Shown here: piece after piece, positions 33,675 through 42,511 of the stretch | Layout of the letters: each line of letters opens with the position of its first letter | Position numbering within the stretch: position 1 is the first letter of the stretch | Source: Paenibacillus paridis | GTDB lineage: Bacteria; Bacillota; Bacilli; Paenibacillales; Paenibacillaceae | DNA length: 64,000 nucleotides | Reading direction: 5' to 3' | Assembly (NCBI RefSeq): GCF_006345825.1 | Contig: NZ_VCIX01000085.1 | Location: 186,001-250,000 of the forward strand | Made by a program: the position numbers and the translations under genes | The notes under the pieces: generated by a model | Told to the model about the DNA's origin: nothing | The model's input: the letters and a program-made list of their open reading frames with translations, nothing else | The model's database searches: none

Positions 33675-35102
33675 ATGGCTATACAGGTGGACGTAGCAGT
33701 ATTAGGAGGCGGGCCAGGCGGTTATACGGCAGCCATTCGTGCCGCGCAGCTTGGGAAGAGTGTTGCGATTATCGAAATGGACAAGCTAGGCGGAACCTGC
33801 TTACATAAAGGATGTATCCCGAGTAAATCGCTGCTGCGCAGCGCGGAAGTATATTCAACACTGCTTGAAGCAAGCAGCTATGGCATCGAGGTAACGGAGG
33901 GGGCAGTTGCCCTTCATTTCCCCAAGGTGCAAGAGCGTAAAGAACAAACGGTTGAGCAGCTATACAGAGGACTGCAAAGTCTTATGAAAAAAAATGGCAT
34001 TCAAATCATCAACGGCAAAGGACGAGTGATCGGTCCTTCTATTTTCTCACCGCGCAGCGGCTCGCTTGCCGTCGAGCTGCCGGATGGTGAGATGGAGTCG
34101 GTGGTGTCCACAAATCTTATTATTGCAACGGGTTCGCGTCCGCGCCAGCTGCCGGGTTTGGTGCCGGATGGGGAATTTATTTTAACGAGTGATGAAGCAT
34201 TAGTCATGGAACAGCTTCCCGCCTCGATCATTATTGTAGGAGGCGGGGTTATCGGCGTAGAGTGGGCTTCGCTCTTACAGGATTTTGGCGTGCAGGTAAC
34301 GCTTGTGGAGGCAGGCTCTCGCTTGCTGCCAGGAGAAGATACAGAGGTATCTGCTGAACTGACGAGATCACTTCGCAGCCGCGGAGTGCGTGTATTCACA
34401 GGTGTTCAGCTTCAAGTCGAGCAATATAAAGCTGAAAACAACGAGGTTTCTATTGTCGCTGCAACAGAAGATGGCGATGTACTTCTAACGGCTGAGAAGC
34501 TGTTGGTCTCCATAGGACGGCAAGCAAACGTTGAAGCCATCGGCATCGAAAATACCGATATTCGTATTGTTAATGGAGTTATTGAGGTGAATGCCTTCGG
34601 ACAAACGAGCGAACCGCATATTTATGCCATTGGCGATGTTATTGGCGGAGTGCAGCTCGCACATGCGGCAGCTCATGAGGGGATAATAGCTGCTGAGCAT
34701 ATTAACGGAGAGAAGCCGGCGGCAATTGAGGCACATCTGATTCCAAGATGTATTTACTCGCGCCCAGAGATTGCTTCCTACGGATTAACCGAGGATGGCG
34801 CTCGCGCGAAAGGGCATGACATAAAGACTGGAAAAATTCCTTTTCAGGCGATTGGCAAGGCGATTGTCATTGGCGAGAAGGAAGGGTTCGTTAAAGTTAT
34901 TGCCGATCGGAAGACAAATGATATCGTTGGCGTTCATATGATTGGAGCCCATGCGACAGACCTCATTTCAGAGGCGGCTCTTGCAGGCGTTCTTAATGCA
35001 ACGCCATGGGAAGTCGGGCAAATGATCCATCCGCATCCTACGCTTTCGGAGGCGCTTGGCGAGGCTATGTTGGCTGTTGACGGCAAAGCCATATCGTTCT
35101 AA
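33675..35102 (+). CDS. lpdV: dihydrolipoyl dehydrogenase, E3 of the branched-chain keto acid dehydrogenase
   Basis: The enzyme reoxidises dihydrolipoamide with NAD. The 475 residues have the FAD loop VLGGGPGGYTAAIRAAQLG, the redox cysteines in GGTCLHKGCIPSK, the NAD loop IIVGGGVIGVEWASLL and the C-terminal catalytic HPHPTLSEA. ATG 33675 is preceded by AAGGGAATG; a frame start at 33597 adds 26 unconserved residues. It heads lpdV-bkdAA-bkdAB-bkdB. Confidence 0.94.
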   Translation: MAIQVDVAVLGGGPGGYTAAIRAAQLGKSVAIIEMDKLGGTCLHKGCIPSKSLLRSAEVYSTLLEASSYGIEVTEGAVALHFPKVQERKEQTVEQLYRGLQSLMKKNGIQIINGKGRVIGPSIFSPRSGSLAVELPDGEMESVVSTNLIIATGSRPRQLPGLVPDGEFILTSDEALVMEQLPASIIIVGGGVIGVEWASLLQDFGVQVTLVEAGSRLLPGEDTEVSAELTRSLRSRGVRVFTGVQLQVEQYKAENNEVSIVAATEDGDVLLTAEKLLVSIGRQANVEAIGIENTDIRIVNGVIEVNAFGQTSEPHIYAIGDVIGGVQLAHAAAHEGIIAAEHINGEKPAAIEAHLIPRCIYSRPEIASYGLTEDGARAKGHDIKTGKIPFQAIGKAIVIGEKEGFVKVIADRKTNDIVGVHMIGAHATDLISEAALAGVLNATPWEVGQMIHPHPTLSEALGEAMLAVDGKAISF

Positions 35103-35199
35103 CGAAGACAGTTTTCTTTTTGGAACGATTGGAGTTATAATATATATGATCAAGTCTTAGTACCAGGTTATAATAGTGTAAAAAAAGGAGGAACACCTT

Positions 35200-36234
35200 A
35201 TGACCCAACCAGCTTCTACTGGGCAAAATGTTCGTCATTTGGAATTAGGGCTTAGCGATGAGCAAGCAATTGATATGTACGCAACGATGGTGACCGCTCG
35301 CAAGTTTGATGAGCGTATGCTGCTGCTGCAGCGCGCCGGTAAAATCAATTTTCATGTCTCCGGTGTAGGACAAGAGGTAGCCCAGGTAGCCGCAGCCTAT
35401 GCGCTGGACCGTGAGAAAGATTATTATTTGCCCTATTACCGTGATTACGGGTTTGTACTTGCGGTAGGCATGACACTTCGTGATCTGCTGCTGTCCGTTT
35501 TCGCGAAAGCGGAGGACCCTAATAGTGGCGGTCGTCAAATGCCAGGCCATTTCGGATCGAAGAAGCTTAGGATCGTCACTGGATCAAGTCCGGTAACGAC
35601 ACAGGTTCCGCATGCGGTTGGCATTGCGCTTGCGGCAAAAATGAAAAAAAATCCTTTGGTCAGTTTTGTTACCTTCGGAGAAGGGTCAAGCAATCAGGGC
35701 GATTTCCATGAGGGCTGCAACTTTGCTGGCGTACATAAGCTGCCGGTTATTTTCATGTGCGAAAATAATCAGTATGCGATTTCTGTACCCATTCATAAGC
35801 AGCTGGCTGCTAAAGTTTCTGACCGTGCGCTTGGGTATGGTTTCCCCGGGTTTCAGGTTGACGGGAATGATGCGCTTGAAGTGTTCCGTGTAGTGAAAGA
35901 AGCACGTGAGCGTGCCATCGCAGGTGAAGGACCAACCTTGATCGAAGCTCTTATGTACCGCATATCGCCTCATTCAACATCAGATAACGATCTTGCTTAC
36001 CGTACGAAGGAAGAGGTAGATCTCAATCGTGCGAAAGACGGTATCCCTAAATATAAGCAATACCTGATTGATAGCGGGATTTGGACGGAAGAGCTTGATG
36101 CTGAGCTTCATGCCAAAATTCGTAAGCTGCTTGACGACGCGACCGAATATGGCGATAAAGCGCCGTTCCCAACGCCGGAATCTACGATGCTGCATGTATA
36201 TGCGGATGATGCTGAGCAAGGAGGCAAGGGATAA
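35200..36234 (+). CDS. bkdAA: branched-chain 2-oxo acid dehydrogenase E1 alpha subunit
   Basis: With E1 beta and thiamine diphosphate, it decarboxylates the keto acids of Val, Leu and Ile, supplying branched fatty acid primers. The 344 residues show YYLPYYRDYGFVLAVG, QMPGHFGS, TPP-binding GEGSSNQGDFHEGCNFA and the phosphorylation-loop-like YRISPHSTSDN. AAAAGGAGG precedes the ATG. Two TATAAT boxes (35136, 35169) upstream may form an internal promoter. Its stop shares bases with the next start (TAATG). Confidence 0.95.
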   Translation: MTQPASTGQNVRHLELGLSDEQAIDMYATMVTARKFDERMLLLQRAGKINFHVSGVGQEVAQVAAAYALDREKDYYLPYYRDYGFVLAVGMTLRDLLLSVFAKAEDPNSGGRQMPGHFGSKKLRIVTGSSPVTTQVPHAVGIALAAKMKKNPLVSFVTFGEGSSNQGDFHEGCNFAGVHKLPVIFMCENNQYAISVPIHKQLAAKVSDRALGYGFPGFQVDGNDALEVFRVVKEARERAIAGEGPTLIEALMYRISPHSTSDNDLAYRTKEEVDLNRAKDGIPKYKQYLIDSGIWTEELDAELHAKIRKLLDDATEYGDKAPFPTPESTMLHVYADDAEQGGKG

Positions 36235-37217
36235 TGGCCGTAATTGAATACATTGATGCTATTCGCAAGGCGATGAAGGAAGAAATGGACCGCGACGAGG
36301 ATGTTTTTGTTCTTGGGGAGGACGTCGGCATTAAAGGCGGGGTGTTCACCACGACAAAGGGGCTTCAAGAGCAGTTCGGAGAAAATCGCGTGCTCGATAC
36401 CCCACTTGCGGAATCTGCTATTGCTGGTGTTGCAATCGGAGCTGCCATGTACGGAATGAAGCCGATTGCGGAAATGCAATATTCCGATTTTATGTTTCCG
36501 GCAACGAACCAAATTATTAGCGAAGCAGCGAAAATTCGTTACCGCTCGAACAATGACTGGACATGCCCGCTCGTTATTCGGGCGCCAATCGGCGGTGGAA
36601 TCTTTGGCGGCTTATATCACTCGCAATGCCCGGAATCGGTCTTTTTTGGTACGCCAGGCTTGAAAATCGTAGCTCCTTACCGTCCGTATGACGCAAAGGG
36701 ACTATTAAAGGCAGCTGTGCGCGATCCGGATCCCGTGCTTTATTTTGAAAACAAAAAATGCTATAAGCTTATTACAGGAGAAGTGCCTGACGATGACTAC
36801 ATCGTGCCCATCGGGAAAGCCAATGTGCTGCGCGAGGGCGATGACATTACGGTTATCGGCTACAGCATGCCGCTTCATTTCGTAGAGCAGGCAGCTGCCG
36901 ATCTGGAGTCTGAGGGCATAAGTGCCCATATTCTAGATTTAAGAACGCTGCAGCCGCTTGATAAAGAGGGCATTCTGGAAGCAGTGCGCAAAACAGGCAA
37001 GGTGCTTATTATTCATGAGGATAATAAAACCGGAGGCGTTGGTGCTGAAGTATCGGCGATTATTGCCGAAGAGCTGCTTTATGAGCTGGATGCGCCGATC
37101 ATGCGTTTGTGCGGGCCGGATGTGCCGGCGATGCCGATAAATCCTCCTGGCGAGAAATTTTTTCTGCTGAACAAAGAGAAAGTCAAAGAAGCCATGCGAC
37201 AATTAGCCCTTTATTAG
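36234..37217 (+). CDS. bkdAB: branched-chain 2-oxo acid dehydrogenase E1 beta subunit
   Basis: The 327-residue subunit completes the E1 heterotetramer. It has the transketolase-like pyrimidine domain (VFVLGEDVGIKGGVFTTTKG, TPLAESAIAGVAIGAA, YSDFMFPATNQI) and C-terminal domain (LIIHEDNKTGGVGAEVSAII). It overlaps bkdAA by one base. A 120-bp gap before bkdB contains the pairing GCCACCG/CGGTGGTGGC, possibly a processing hairpin. Confidence 0.95.
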   Translation: MAVIEYIDAIRKAMKEEMDRDEDVFVLGEDVGIKGGVFTTTKGLQEQFGENRVLDTPLAESAIAGVAIGAAMYGMKPIAEMQYSDFMFPATNQIISEAAKIRYRSNNDWTCPLVIRAPIGGGIFGGLYHSQCPESVFFGTPGLKIVAPYRPYDAKGLLKAAVRDPDPVLYFENKKCYKLITGEVPDDDYIVPIGKANVLREGDDITVIGYSMPLHFVEQAAADLESEGISAHILDLRTLQPLDKEGILEAVRKTGKVLIIHEDNKTGGVGAEVSAIIAEELLYELDAPIMRLCGPDVPAMPINPPGEKFFLLNKEKVKEAMRQLALY

Positions 37218-37337
37218 GCTTGCTAAGATATAGGAATAGCTGCTCAACAGAGCTGAAATGCCACCGCGAAACGTATGCTGCGCCGCCAGAGGACGGTGGT
37301 GGCCGTTTACGCTTGGGCCAGTAGGGAGATGTGAACT

Positions 37338-38669
37338 ATGAAAACAATGACGGAGATCGTCGTACCGCAGCTTGCGGAATCGCTTGTATCAGCTACCATT
37401 GATAAATGGCTGAAGCAGCCAGGCGATTGGGTGGATATTTATGAGCCTGTCTGTGAGATTATTACGGACAAAGTCAACGCGGAATTGCCTTCTACAGTAG
37501 CTGGTAAGCTCGTTCAAATATTGGTAGGCAAAGGGGAAACGGTTCCCGTTGGAACACCCATTTGCATTATTGAAACCGAAGGATCGGGAGCAGCAGGCCT
37601 TGCTGAAGCGCCGCTGGTAGAGAAGAGCGAGCAGAAGCAACCGGGATCAACACCATCAGCGGCAATCGAAATGGAAGATGCGCCTATGCGCAACCGCTTC
37701 TCGCCAGCTGTTCAGCAGCTTGCTGCCGAGCATTCGATCCGCTTGTCCGACGTGCCGGGTACCGGCCTTGGCGGCAGAATCACGCGTAAAGACGTGCTCG
37801 CCTATGTGGCATCGGGAGCAGCGAATGGAAGCACTGTAGCGGCTGCTAATGCTGCAATGCAAGCGCCTAGAACGGTAGATGCCGCAGCGCAAGTGCGCTC
37901 TTCGGGACTTCATTTGACGGAAACGCCAAGGTTGCCGAAAATCGAAGTTGAAGGCTCAGCAGGGGCTGGCAGGGGCGATAACTTCATTGATGTGACGCCT
38001 ATACGTAACACCATCGCCCGAAATATGAGACAGAGCGTCAGCGAAATTCCACATGCATGGACGATGATTGAAGTGGATGTAACCAATCTGGTTCTGCTTC
38101 GTAACAAGCTGAAAGATGATTTTATGAAACGCGAAGGCATCAATCTGACCTACTTGGCATTTCTTCTCAAAGCGGTGGTCAATGCGATTAAAGATGTGCC
38201 TATTATGAATTCGATGTGGGCAGTAGATAAAATTATTGTGAAGCGTGATATCAATATTGCGCTCGCGGTAGGTACCGAAGATTCCGTAATGACGCCTGTA
38301 ATTAAGAATGCGGATCACAAGAACGTTGCTGGCCTCGCCAAAGAAATCGAGGAACTGGCCCGCAAGACGAGGGAAGGAAAGCTGACGCTCTCGGATATGC
38401 AAGGCGGAACTTTCACCGTGAATAACACGGGGTCATTTGGCTCTATTTTATCATATCCGATTATCAACTATCCGCAGGCTGCCATTTTAACCTTTGAATC
38501 CATCGTTAAGCGTCCGGTGGTCATCAATGATATGATTGCAGTACGCTCAATGGCCAACATTTGCTTGTCGCTTGATCATCGAATCTTGGACGGCGTTATT
38601 TGCGGCCGTTTCTTGCAGCGGGTGAAAGATAATTTGGAAAGCTTTAATCTGGAAAGCAAACTGTATTAG
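37338..38669 (+). CDS. bkdB: dihydrolipoamide acyltransferase E2 of the branched-chain complex
   Basis: E2 forms the core that carries acyl groups on lipoyl lysine. The 443 residues have a lipoyl domain with the lysine in CEIITDKVNAELPS, an Ala/Glu linker, a peripheral subunit-binding domain (SPAVQQLAAEHSIRLSDVPG), a second Ala-rich linker and the catalytic domain ending with SLDHRILDGVICGRFLQ (active-site His and Asp). lipB follows 17 bp later and likely provides its lipoyl group. Confidence 0.95.
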   Translation: MKTMTEIVVPQLAESLVSATIDKWLKQPGDWVDIYEPVCEIITDKVNAELPSTVAGKLVQILVGKGETVPVGTPICIIETEGSGAAGLAEAPLVEKSEQKQPGSTPSAAIEMEDAPMRNRFSPAVQQLAAEHSIRLSDVPGTGLGGRITRKDVLAYVASGAANGSTVAAANAAMQAPRTVDAAAQVRSSGLHLTETPRLPKIEVEGSAGAGRGDNFIDVTPIRNTIARNMRQSVSEIPHAWTMIEVDVTNLVLLRNKLKDDFMKREGINLTYLAFLLKAVVNAIKDVPIMNSMWAVDKIIVKRDINIALAVGTEDSVMTPVIKNADHKNVAGLAKEIEELARKTREGKLTLSDMQGGTFTVNNTGSFGSILSYPIINYPQAAILTFESIVKRPVVINDMIAVRSMANICLSLDHRILDGVICGRFLQRVKDNLESFNLESKLY

Positions 38670-38686
38670 AAAAGGGGAACACCATC

Positions 38687-39397
38687 ATGGCTGAAGCGGA
38701 TCACGCAAAAGGCTTAAGGCGGCTGGATGCCCACTATATCGGCATGCTCGATTACGCGGAAGCGTGGGAGCTGCAAAAAGCATATGTGAAACAAATTGAT
38801 CAGGAGGAGCGCGAGCAGACGCTGCTCCTTCTTCAGCATCCACCCACCTATACGATGGGCTCTGACAAGCATCCTGAGCATTTGCTTCTGGATGAGGCTC
38901 AGTTAAAGGAACGCGGGATTACGCTGTTTCAAATTGATCGGGGCGGAGATATTACTTACCACGGACCAGGTCAGCTTGTTGGCTATCCGCTGCTCTATTT
39001 AGAGGCGGTTGGCCTCGATTTGCATGCTTATTTGCGGAGCTTGGAGCAGGTCATTATTCAATGGCTTGGCGAGTATGGTATAGAAGCGGGAAGAAAGCCG
39101 GAATATACAGGTGTATGGGTCGGGGATTCGAAGATTGCGGCCATTGGCGTGAAATTTAATAAAGCCCGGCATAGCCGGGGCTTTATTACAAGTCATGGTT
39201 TCGCGCTTAACATCAAATCAGGCATCGCGGCAGAAGGCTTCAGCGGCATCGTACCCTGCGGCATTCAGCAGTTCGGCGTCACGTCCTTTAATGATTTAAC
39301 AGGTCTTGAGCTATCGGTCGAAGAAGCGGCGAAGGAGCTGCTTCCCCATTTTGTGAAAGAATTCGGATGTGAGCTGGATTTAATAAAGGAAAAGTGA
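38687..39397 (+). CDS. lipB: lipoyl(octanoyl) transferase LipB
   Basis: LipB moves octanoate from acyl carrier protein to lipoyl domains. The 236 residues show QHPPTYTMGSDKHPE, RGGDITYHGPGQLVGYPL, catalytic Lys in KIAAIGVKF and catalytic Cys in GIVPCGIQQFGVTS. B. subtilis uses LipM and LipL for this step, so the E. coli-type LipB here is a difference. Its place right after bkdB suggests dedicated supply to the branched-chain complex. The end overlaps a converging small gene by 18 bp. Confidence 0.93.
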   Translation: MAEADHAKGLRRLDAHYIGMLDYAEAWELQKAYVKQIDQEEREQTLLLLQHPPTYTMGSDKHPEHLLLDEAQLKERGITLFQIDRGGDITYHGPGQLVGYPLLYLEAVGLDLHAYLRSLEQVIIQWLGEYGIEAGRKPEYTGVWVGDSKIAAIGVKFNKARHSRGFITSHGFALNIKSGIAAEGFSGIVPCGIQQFGVTSFNDLTGLELSVEEAAKELLPHFVKEFGCELDLIKEK

Positions 39398-39481
39398 TCC
39401 GAGCCCAGCGAGCAAGGAAGACAAAACGAGTGCTGACACAAGTACAATGGCAACAATACGGATCATACGCTGTCTACGCAA
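39380..39481 (-). CDS. prli42: stressosome-associated membrane miniprotein Prli42
   Basis: TTG at 39481 lies eight bases after AAAGGGG. The 33-residue product starts MRRQRMIRIVAIVLVSALVL and continues SSLLAGLGSLFLY: a basic N terminus and one hydrophobic helix. The RIV-IV--S-LVLSSLL pattern closely matches Prli42 of Listeria and other Bacillales, where it anchors the stressosome to the membrane. It converges on lipB and overlaps it by 18 bp. Confidence 0.75.
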   Translation of the reverse strand: MRRQRMIRIVAIVLVSALVLSSLLAGLGSLFLY

Positions 39482-39578
39482 TTGGAAAACCCCTTTCTTG
39501 ATTTGGAACATCATAGCACGGCTATGAGCTTGTCATTTACTCTATTGTATACGAAAGTAATGGGCGGAGGAAACGTTA

Positions 39579-40712
39579 ATGATCGTAAAAGACCGTTTAG
39601 TGAATGAATTTATGGAATTAGTTAAGGTTGACAGTGAAACCAAGCACGAGCAGGAAATCAGCCGTGTGCTAAAACAAAAATTTGAAGCGCTAGGCTTGCA
39701 AATAAGCGAGGATGACGCAGCGGAGAAAACCGGGCATGGCGCAGGCAATTTGTTTGTGCTTTGGGAAGCCTCCGGCGGGAATGAAGATGCCCCTACAATC
39801 TTTTTTACATGCCATATGGACACTGTTACGCCTGGGGTCGGAATCAAGCCGCAACTGGATGAGGATGGCTACATAAGAAGCGATGGCACGACCATTCTTG
39901 GCGCCGACGACAAAGCAGGCATCTCTGCTATTTTTGAAGCGATCCGCGTCGTTCAGGAGCAATCTATTGCTCATGGACGCATCCAATTTGTCATTACAGT
40001 TGGCGAGGAATCAGGGCTGCTTGGAGCTCGTTCGTTGGATGCTTCAAAGCTGGAGGCGCAGTTCGGCTATGCTCTGGATTCAAATGGAGCGGTCGGCGAT
40101 ATCGCCGTAGCCGCACCAACCCAAGCGAAGGTTACGATTAAAATGTATGGTCGTTCCGCTCACGCAGGGGTGAATCCGGAAGATGGCATTAGTACGATTC
40201 AGGTTGCAGCGAAGGCGATTGCCAGAATGCCGCTGGGACGCATTGATAAAGAAACGACAGCTAATATCGGTCGGTTCGAGGGCGGCGGCGCCACGAATAT
40301 TGTATGTGATTACGTGAAGCTGGACGCTGAAGCCAGAAGCATTGTACAGCATAAGCTGGACAGTCAAATCGAAGCGATGAGAAAGGCTGTTGAGTCTGCT
40401 GCTGAGGAATTTGGCGCTCGCGGCGAGCTGGAGAGCGAAATTATTTATCCCGCTTATAGTTATGATGACGAGGATTCGGTCGTGCAGCTAGCCAAAAAAG
40501 CGATCACTGCCATCGGGCGCGCACCTCGTACGTTCCATTCGGGCGGCGGCAGCGATGCCAATATTTTTAATGGATTAGGAATTCCTACCGTTAATTTGGC
40601 CGTAGGTTACGAACATATCCATACGACAAAAGAACAGATCAAGGCGGAGGATCTGGTCAAAACAACGGAGCTAGTTGTTGAAATAATTAAACAAGCAGCG
40701 GCTAAGGAGTAA
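39579..40712 (+). CDS. M20 family metallopeptidase (YqjE/PepT-like)
   Basis: The 377 residues have the two-metal site residues of M20 peptidases: FFTCHMDTVTPG, ILGADDKAGI, VGEESGLLGAR and the closing GYEHIHTTKEQI. A dimerisation lid domain lies around 175-290 (GRSAHAGVNPEDG). It is closest to B. subtilis YqjE, annotated as a tripeptidase T-like deacylase. The precise substrate is uncertain. It has the same neighbourhood as in Bacillus, beyond the bkd genes. Confidence 0.9.
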   Translation: MIVKDRLVNEFMELVKVDSETKHEQEISRVLKQKFEALGLQISEDDAAEKTGHGAGNLFVLWEASGGNEDAPTIFFTCHMDTVTPGVGIKPQLDEDGYIRSDGTTILGADDKAGISAIFEAIRVVQEQSIAHGRIQFVITVGEESGLLGARSLDASKLEAQFGYALDSNGAVGDIAVAAPTQAKVTIKMYGRSAHAGVNPEDGISTIQVAAKAIARMPLGRIDKETTANIGRFEGGGATNIVCDYVKLDAEARSIVQHKLDSQIEAMRKAVESAAEEFGARGELESEIIYPAYSYDDEDSVVQLAKKAITAIGRAPRTFHSGGGSDANIFNGLGIPTVNLAVGYEHIHTTKEQIKAEDLVKTTELVVEIIKQAAAKE

Positions 40713-40791
40713 TATTCGAAATAGGGTTTAATAGCAAGCGTTAACGATGTTTGTTATAGCTTGGCGCTACGCGGCCGAACATGACAGAAAG

Positions 40792-40840
40792 CCCTTCAAT
40801 CCTGAGGCTCAGCGCAGGCTGAACGGGATGGAGGGTTTTT
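40792..40840 (+). terminator. terminator after the M20 peptidase gene
   Basis: CCCTTCAATCC pairs with GGGATGGAGGG, with an inner stem CTCAGC/GCTGA, followed by five T. Confidence 0.75.
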
Positions 40841-40869
40841 GTCTTTGTATTTCAAATGAAAGACTTTGC

Positions 40870-41034
40870 TTAATTTATTTTTTCCAAAGGAACGCGCCGT
40901 ACGCTGATCACACTGGTGTATTCAGACATCGGTGTCCGTGATAACGAGGCTGCCGATAGCTTGCGCAGCTGATGTCTGATCTCCCAGCCTTTTCCTACTA
41001 AACGCAAATGATTCAAAGCTACATATTGTTTCAT
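40870..41034 (-). CDS. mciZ: probable MciZ, mother-cell inhibitor of FtsZ
   Basis: MciZ caps FtsZ filaments in the mother cell during sporulation. The 54-residue product contains LRLVGKGWEIRHQLRKL, very like the LVGKAWEIRAKLKEY core of B. subtilis MciZ (40 residues), with a longer C-terminal tail here. The ATG at 41034 follows GGGGCG. It is transcribed away from nudF, which is also the mciZ neighbour in B. subtilis. A sigma-E-type promoter lies upstream. The identification rests on this motif, context and promoter together. Confidence 0.75.
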   Translation of the reverse strand: MKQYVALNHLRLVGKGWEIRHQLRKLSAASLSRTPMSEYTSVISVRRVPLEKIN

Positions 41035-41065
41035 ATGATTCGCCCCTGTCAATTTGATATATTGA

Positions 41066-41094
41066 TAGTTATGCAGGGAATGGACAAGATATGC
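41066..41094 (-). promoter_or_regulatory. sigma-E promoter for mciZ
   Basis: On the minus strand GCATATC (-35) and CATAACTA (-10) are 14 bp apart, close to the sigma-E consensus KMATATT / CATACAMT. The start codon is about 30 bp downstream. B. subtilis mciZ is also sigma-E dependent. Confidence 0.6.
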
Positions 41095-41130
41095 GCATGA
41101 AGCCAATACATTTAATAAGGAGCGATACGA

Positions 41131-41694
41131 GTGAAAGAGCAACAGCCAGCTGAGATATGGCGAGAGGAAACCATTAAGACCGAACCGATTTTTCAAGGAA
41201 AAGTCATTACGCTGCAGGTGGATACGGTCACGCTTGCAGATGGCAACACAGCGACTAGAGAAATCGTAAAGCATCCGGGCGCCGCAGCAGTCATGGCCTT
41301 GCTAGACGGCAAGCTGCTTGTTGTTGAGCAGTTCCGCAAACCATTAGAAAAATACCAAATTGAAATACCTGCCGGAAAGCTGGATCCGGGGGAGGACCCG
41401 CTTACCGCCGCGGCACGTGAACTGGAAGAAGAAACGGGATATCGCTCCAATGATCTAAAGCTGCTTAGCGCGTTTTACACTTCGCCAGGCTTCGCCGATG
41501 AGAAGCTCTACATCTACTTTACGGATAAGGTTGAGCTTGGCGTTCAGAATCCAGATGATGACGAGGATTTAAGAGTCGAAGCGATCACTCTAGAACAGGC
41601 GGAGTCCTATATAGTAGAAGGCCGCATTAGCGATGCCAAAACTATTCTCGCCGTATACGCTTGGAAGCTCTACACACTAACAGGCCGGCTATAG
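41131..41694 (+). CDS. nudF: ADP-ribose pyrophosphatase, Nudix family
   Basis: NudF hydrolyses ADP-ribose to AMP and ribose 5-phosphate. The 187 residues contain a full Nudix box, GKLDPGEDPLTAAARELEEETGY, with the metal-binding glutamates. The N-terminal strand region KVITLQVDTVTLADGN and the C-terminal DAKTILAVYAWK fit the family. GTG start after AAGGAGCGATACGA. Confidence 0.94.
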   Translation: MKEQQPAEIWREETIKTEPIFQGKVITLQVDTVTLADGNTATREIVKHPGAAAVMALLDGKLLVVEQFRKPLEKYQIEIPAGKLDPGEDPLTAAARELEEETGYRSNDLKLLSAFYTSPGFADEKLYIYFTDKVELGVQNPDDDEDLRVEAITLEQAESYIVEGRISDAKTILAVYAWKLYTLTGRL

Positions 41695-41707
41695 CCGGCT
41701 TCTTTTG
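41684..41707 (+). terminator. terminator overlapping the nudF stop
   Basis: GCCGGC-TATA-GCCGGC stem with AG/CT flanks, then TTCTTTTG. The stop codon lies in the loop. Confidence 0.65.
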
Positions 41708-41915
41708 TTTCCGCCACCCACTCGTCATACCGTAACAATTCCTCTCATACAATAGTAGACAACCCTCTACAGAAGCCCTATTTCTAATGGATAAAATATT
41801 GCTTAGTTCGGCTAAGGTTGGTTAACTTTAAGTTAGATTGCAGCAAAACTCTTCATTACAAACACGAGATTTGACTTTCAACGTTTGACTGAGCACTACG
41901 TGCCGGGATAGCACC

Positions 41916-41933
41916 ACGCATCTCGCGATGCGT
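41916..41933. repeat. perfect inverted repeat
   Basis: ACGCATC-TCGC-GATGCGT, a 7-bp stem with a four-base loop, followed by TTT. It could be an orphan terminator or the tip of a small element. Confidence 0.5.
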
Positions 41934-42180
41934 TTAGTTCGTCAGTCGACAAATCAAAATTCAAAGTTTTGTCGTATACAGTAAACTTACAACTATTTCC
42001 CATATATGAAACGCAAAACATGAATTTATTTTCAATGTTTTACCATGATCTTTAGATATTAACGGTAGCTATGGCTTTTTTCTTTGCTAGGGACAGCTAT
42101 TGTAAGGTTAATCATATTTTGAAAATAGCTAAATTGGATTAAACACTCTCTTTGTTCTCGCAGTTACGGTTCAACTCATA

Positions 42181-42367
42181 TTAGATGGATTTTCTCCTGT
42201 TAAATTAACGCTATTTCTTTAGCTTAGGAAATAGATGGAATTTGTCCTGCTAATATGACCTATAGACGTCATTTTTAGCCGAAACTTTGGATTTAGAGGG
42301 TCAAATTCCTGCTAAATGCACAGAAATTCCGTTTTTCATTAAATTAGCAGTATAAATTCCATCTAAA
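42181..42367. repeat. four copies of a 23-25 bp imperfect palindromic repeat
   Basis: Copies at 42181-42205 (TTAGATGGATTTTCTCCTGT...), 42231-42254 (ATAGATGGAATTTGTCCTGC...), 42292-42317 (TTTAGAGGGTCAAATTCCTG...) and 42342-42367 in reverse orientation. Consensus TTAGATGGAATTT, one base, then TCCTGCTAA. Ends are TTAG/CTAA with GGA and TCC inside. Confidence 0.65.
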
Positions 42368-42511
42368 CTAGTTTAGAGAGAAGATGCATCAATGAAATAG
42401 CGAGGATTCTGGAGTCAGGCGCTGGAAATAGTGGTTGCGAGCGTCGCAAGTTGGGAAGCTTCATTATAGTGAGCGCATAGTGAGAGCAAAAAACGGAAGG
42501 GCACGGTGACC

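Larger units (their letters stand above)
41708..42511 (+). other. 800-bp gene-free region with hairpins and palindromic repeats
   Basis: No supported gene on either strand. It holds a perfect hairpin at 41916-41933 and four copies of a 23-25 bp palindromic repeat (42181-42367), the same family found in the rib operon. The rest is AT-rich. Lack of genes and presence of repeats suggest an accumulation site between nudF and spoIIM. Confidence 0.6.

Noticed and set aside
40747..40941. 64-codon plus-strand frame after the M20 peptidase
   Set aside because: It runs through an intrinsic terminator and overlaps the mciZ end. No family match.
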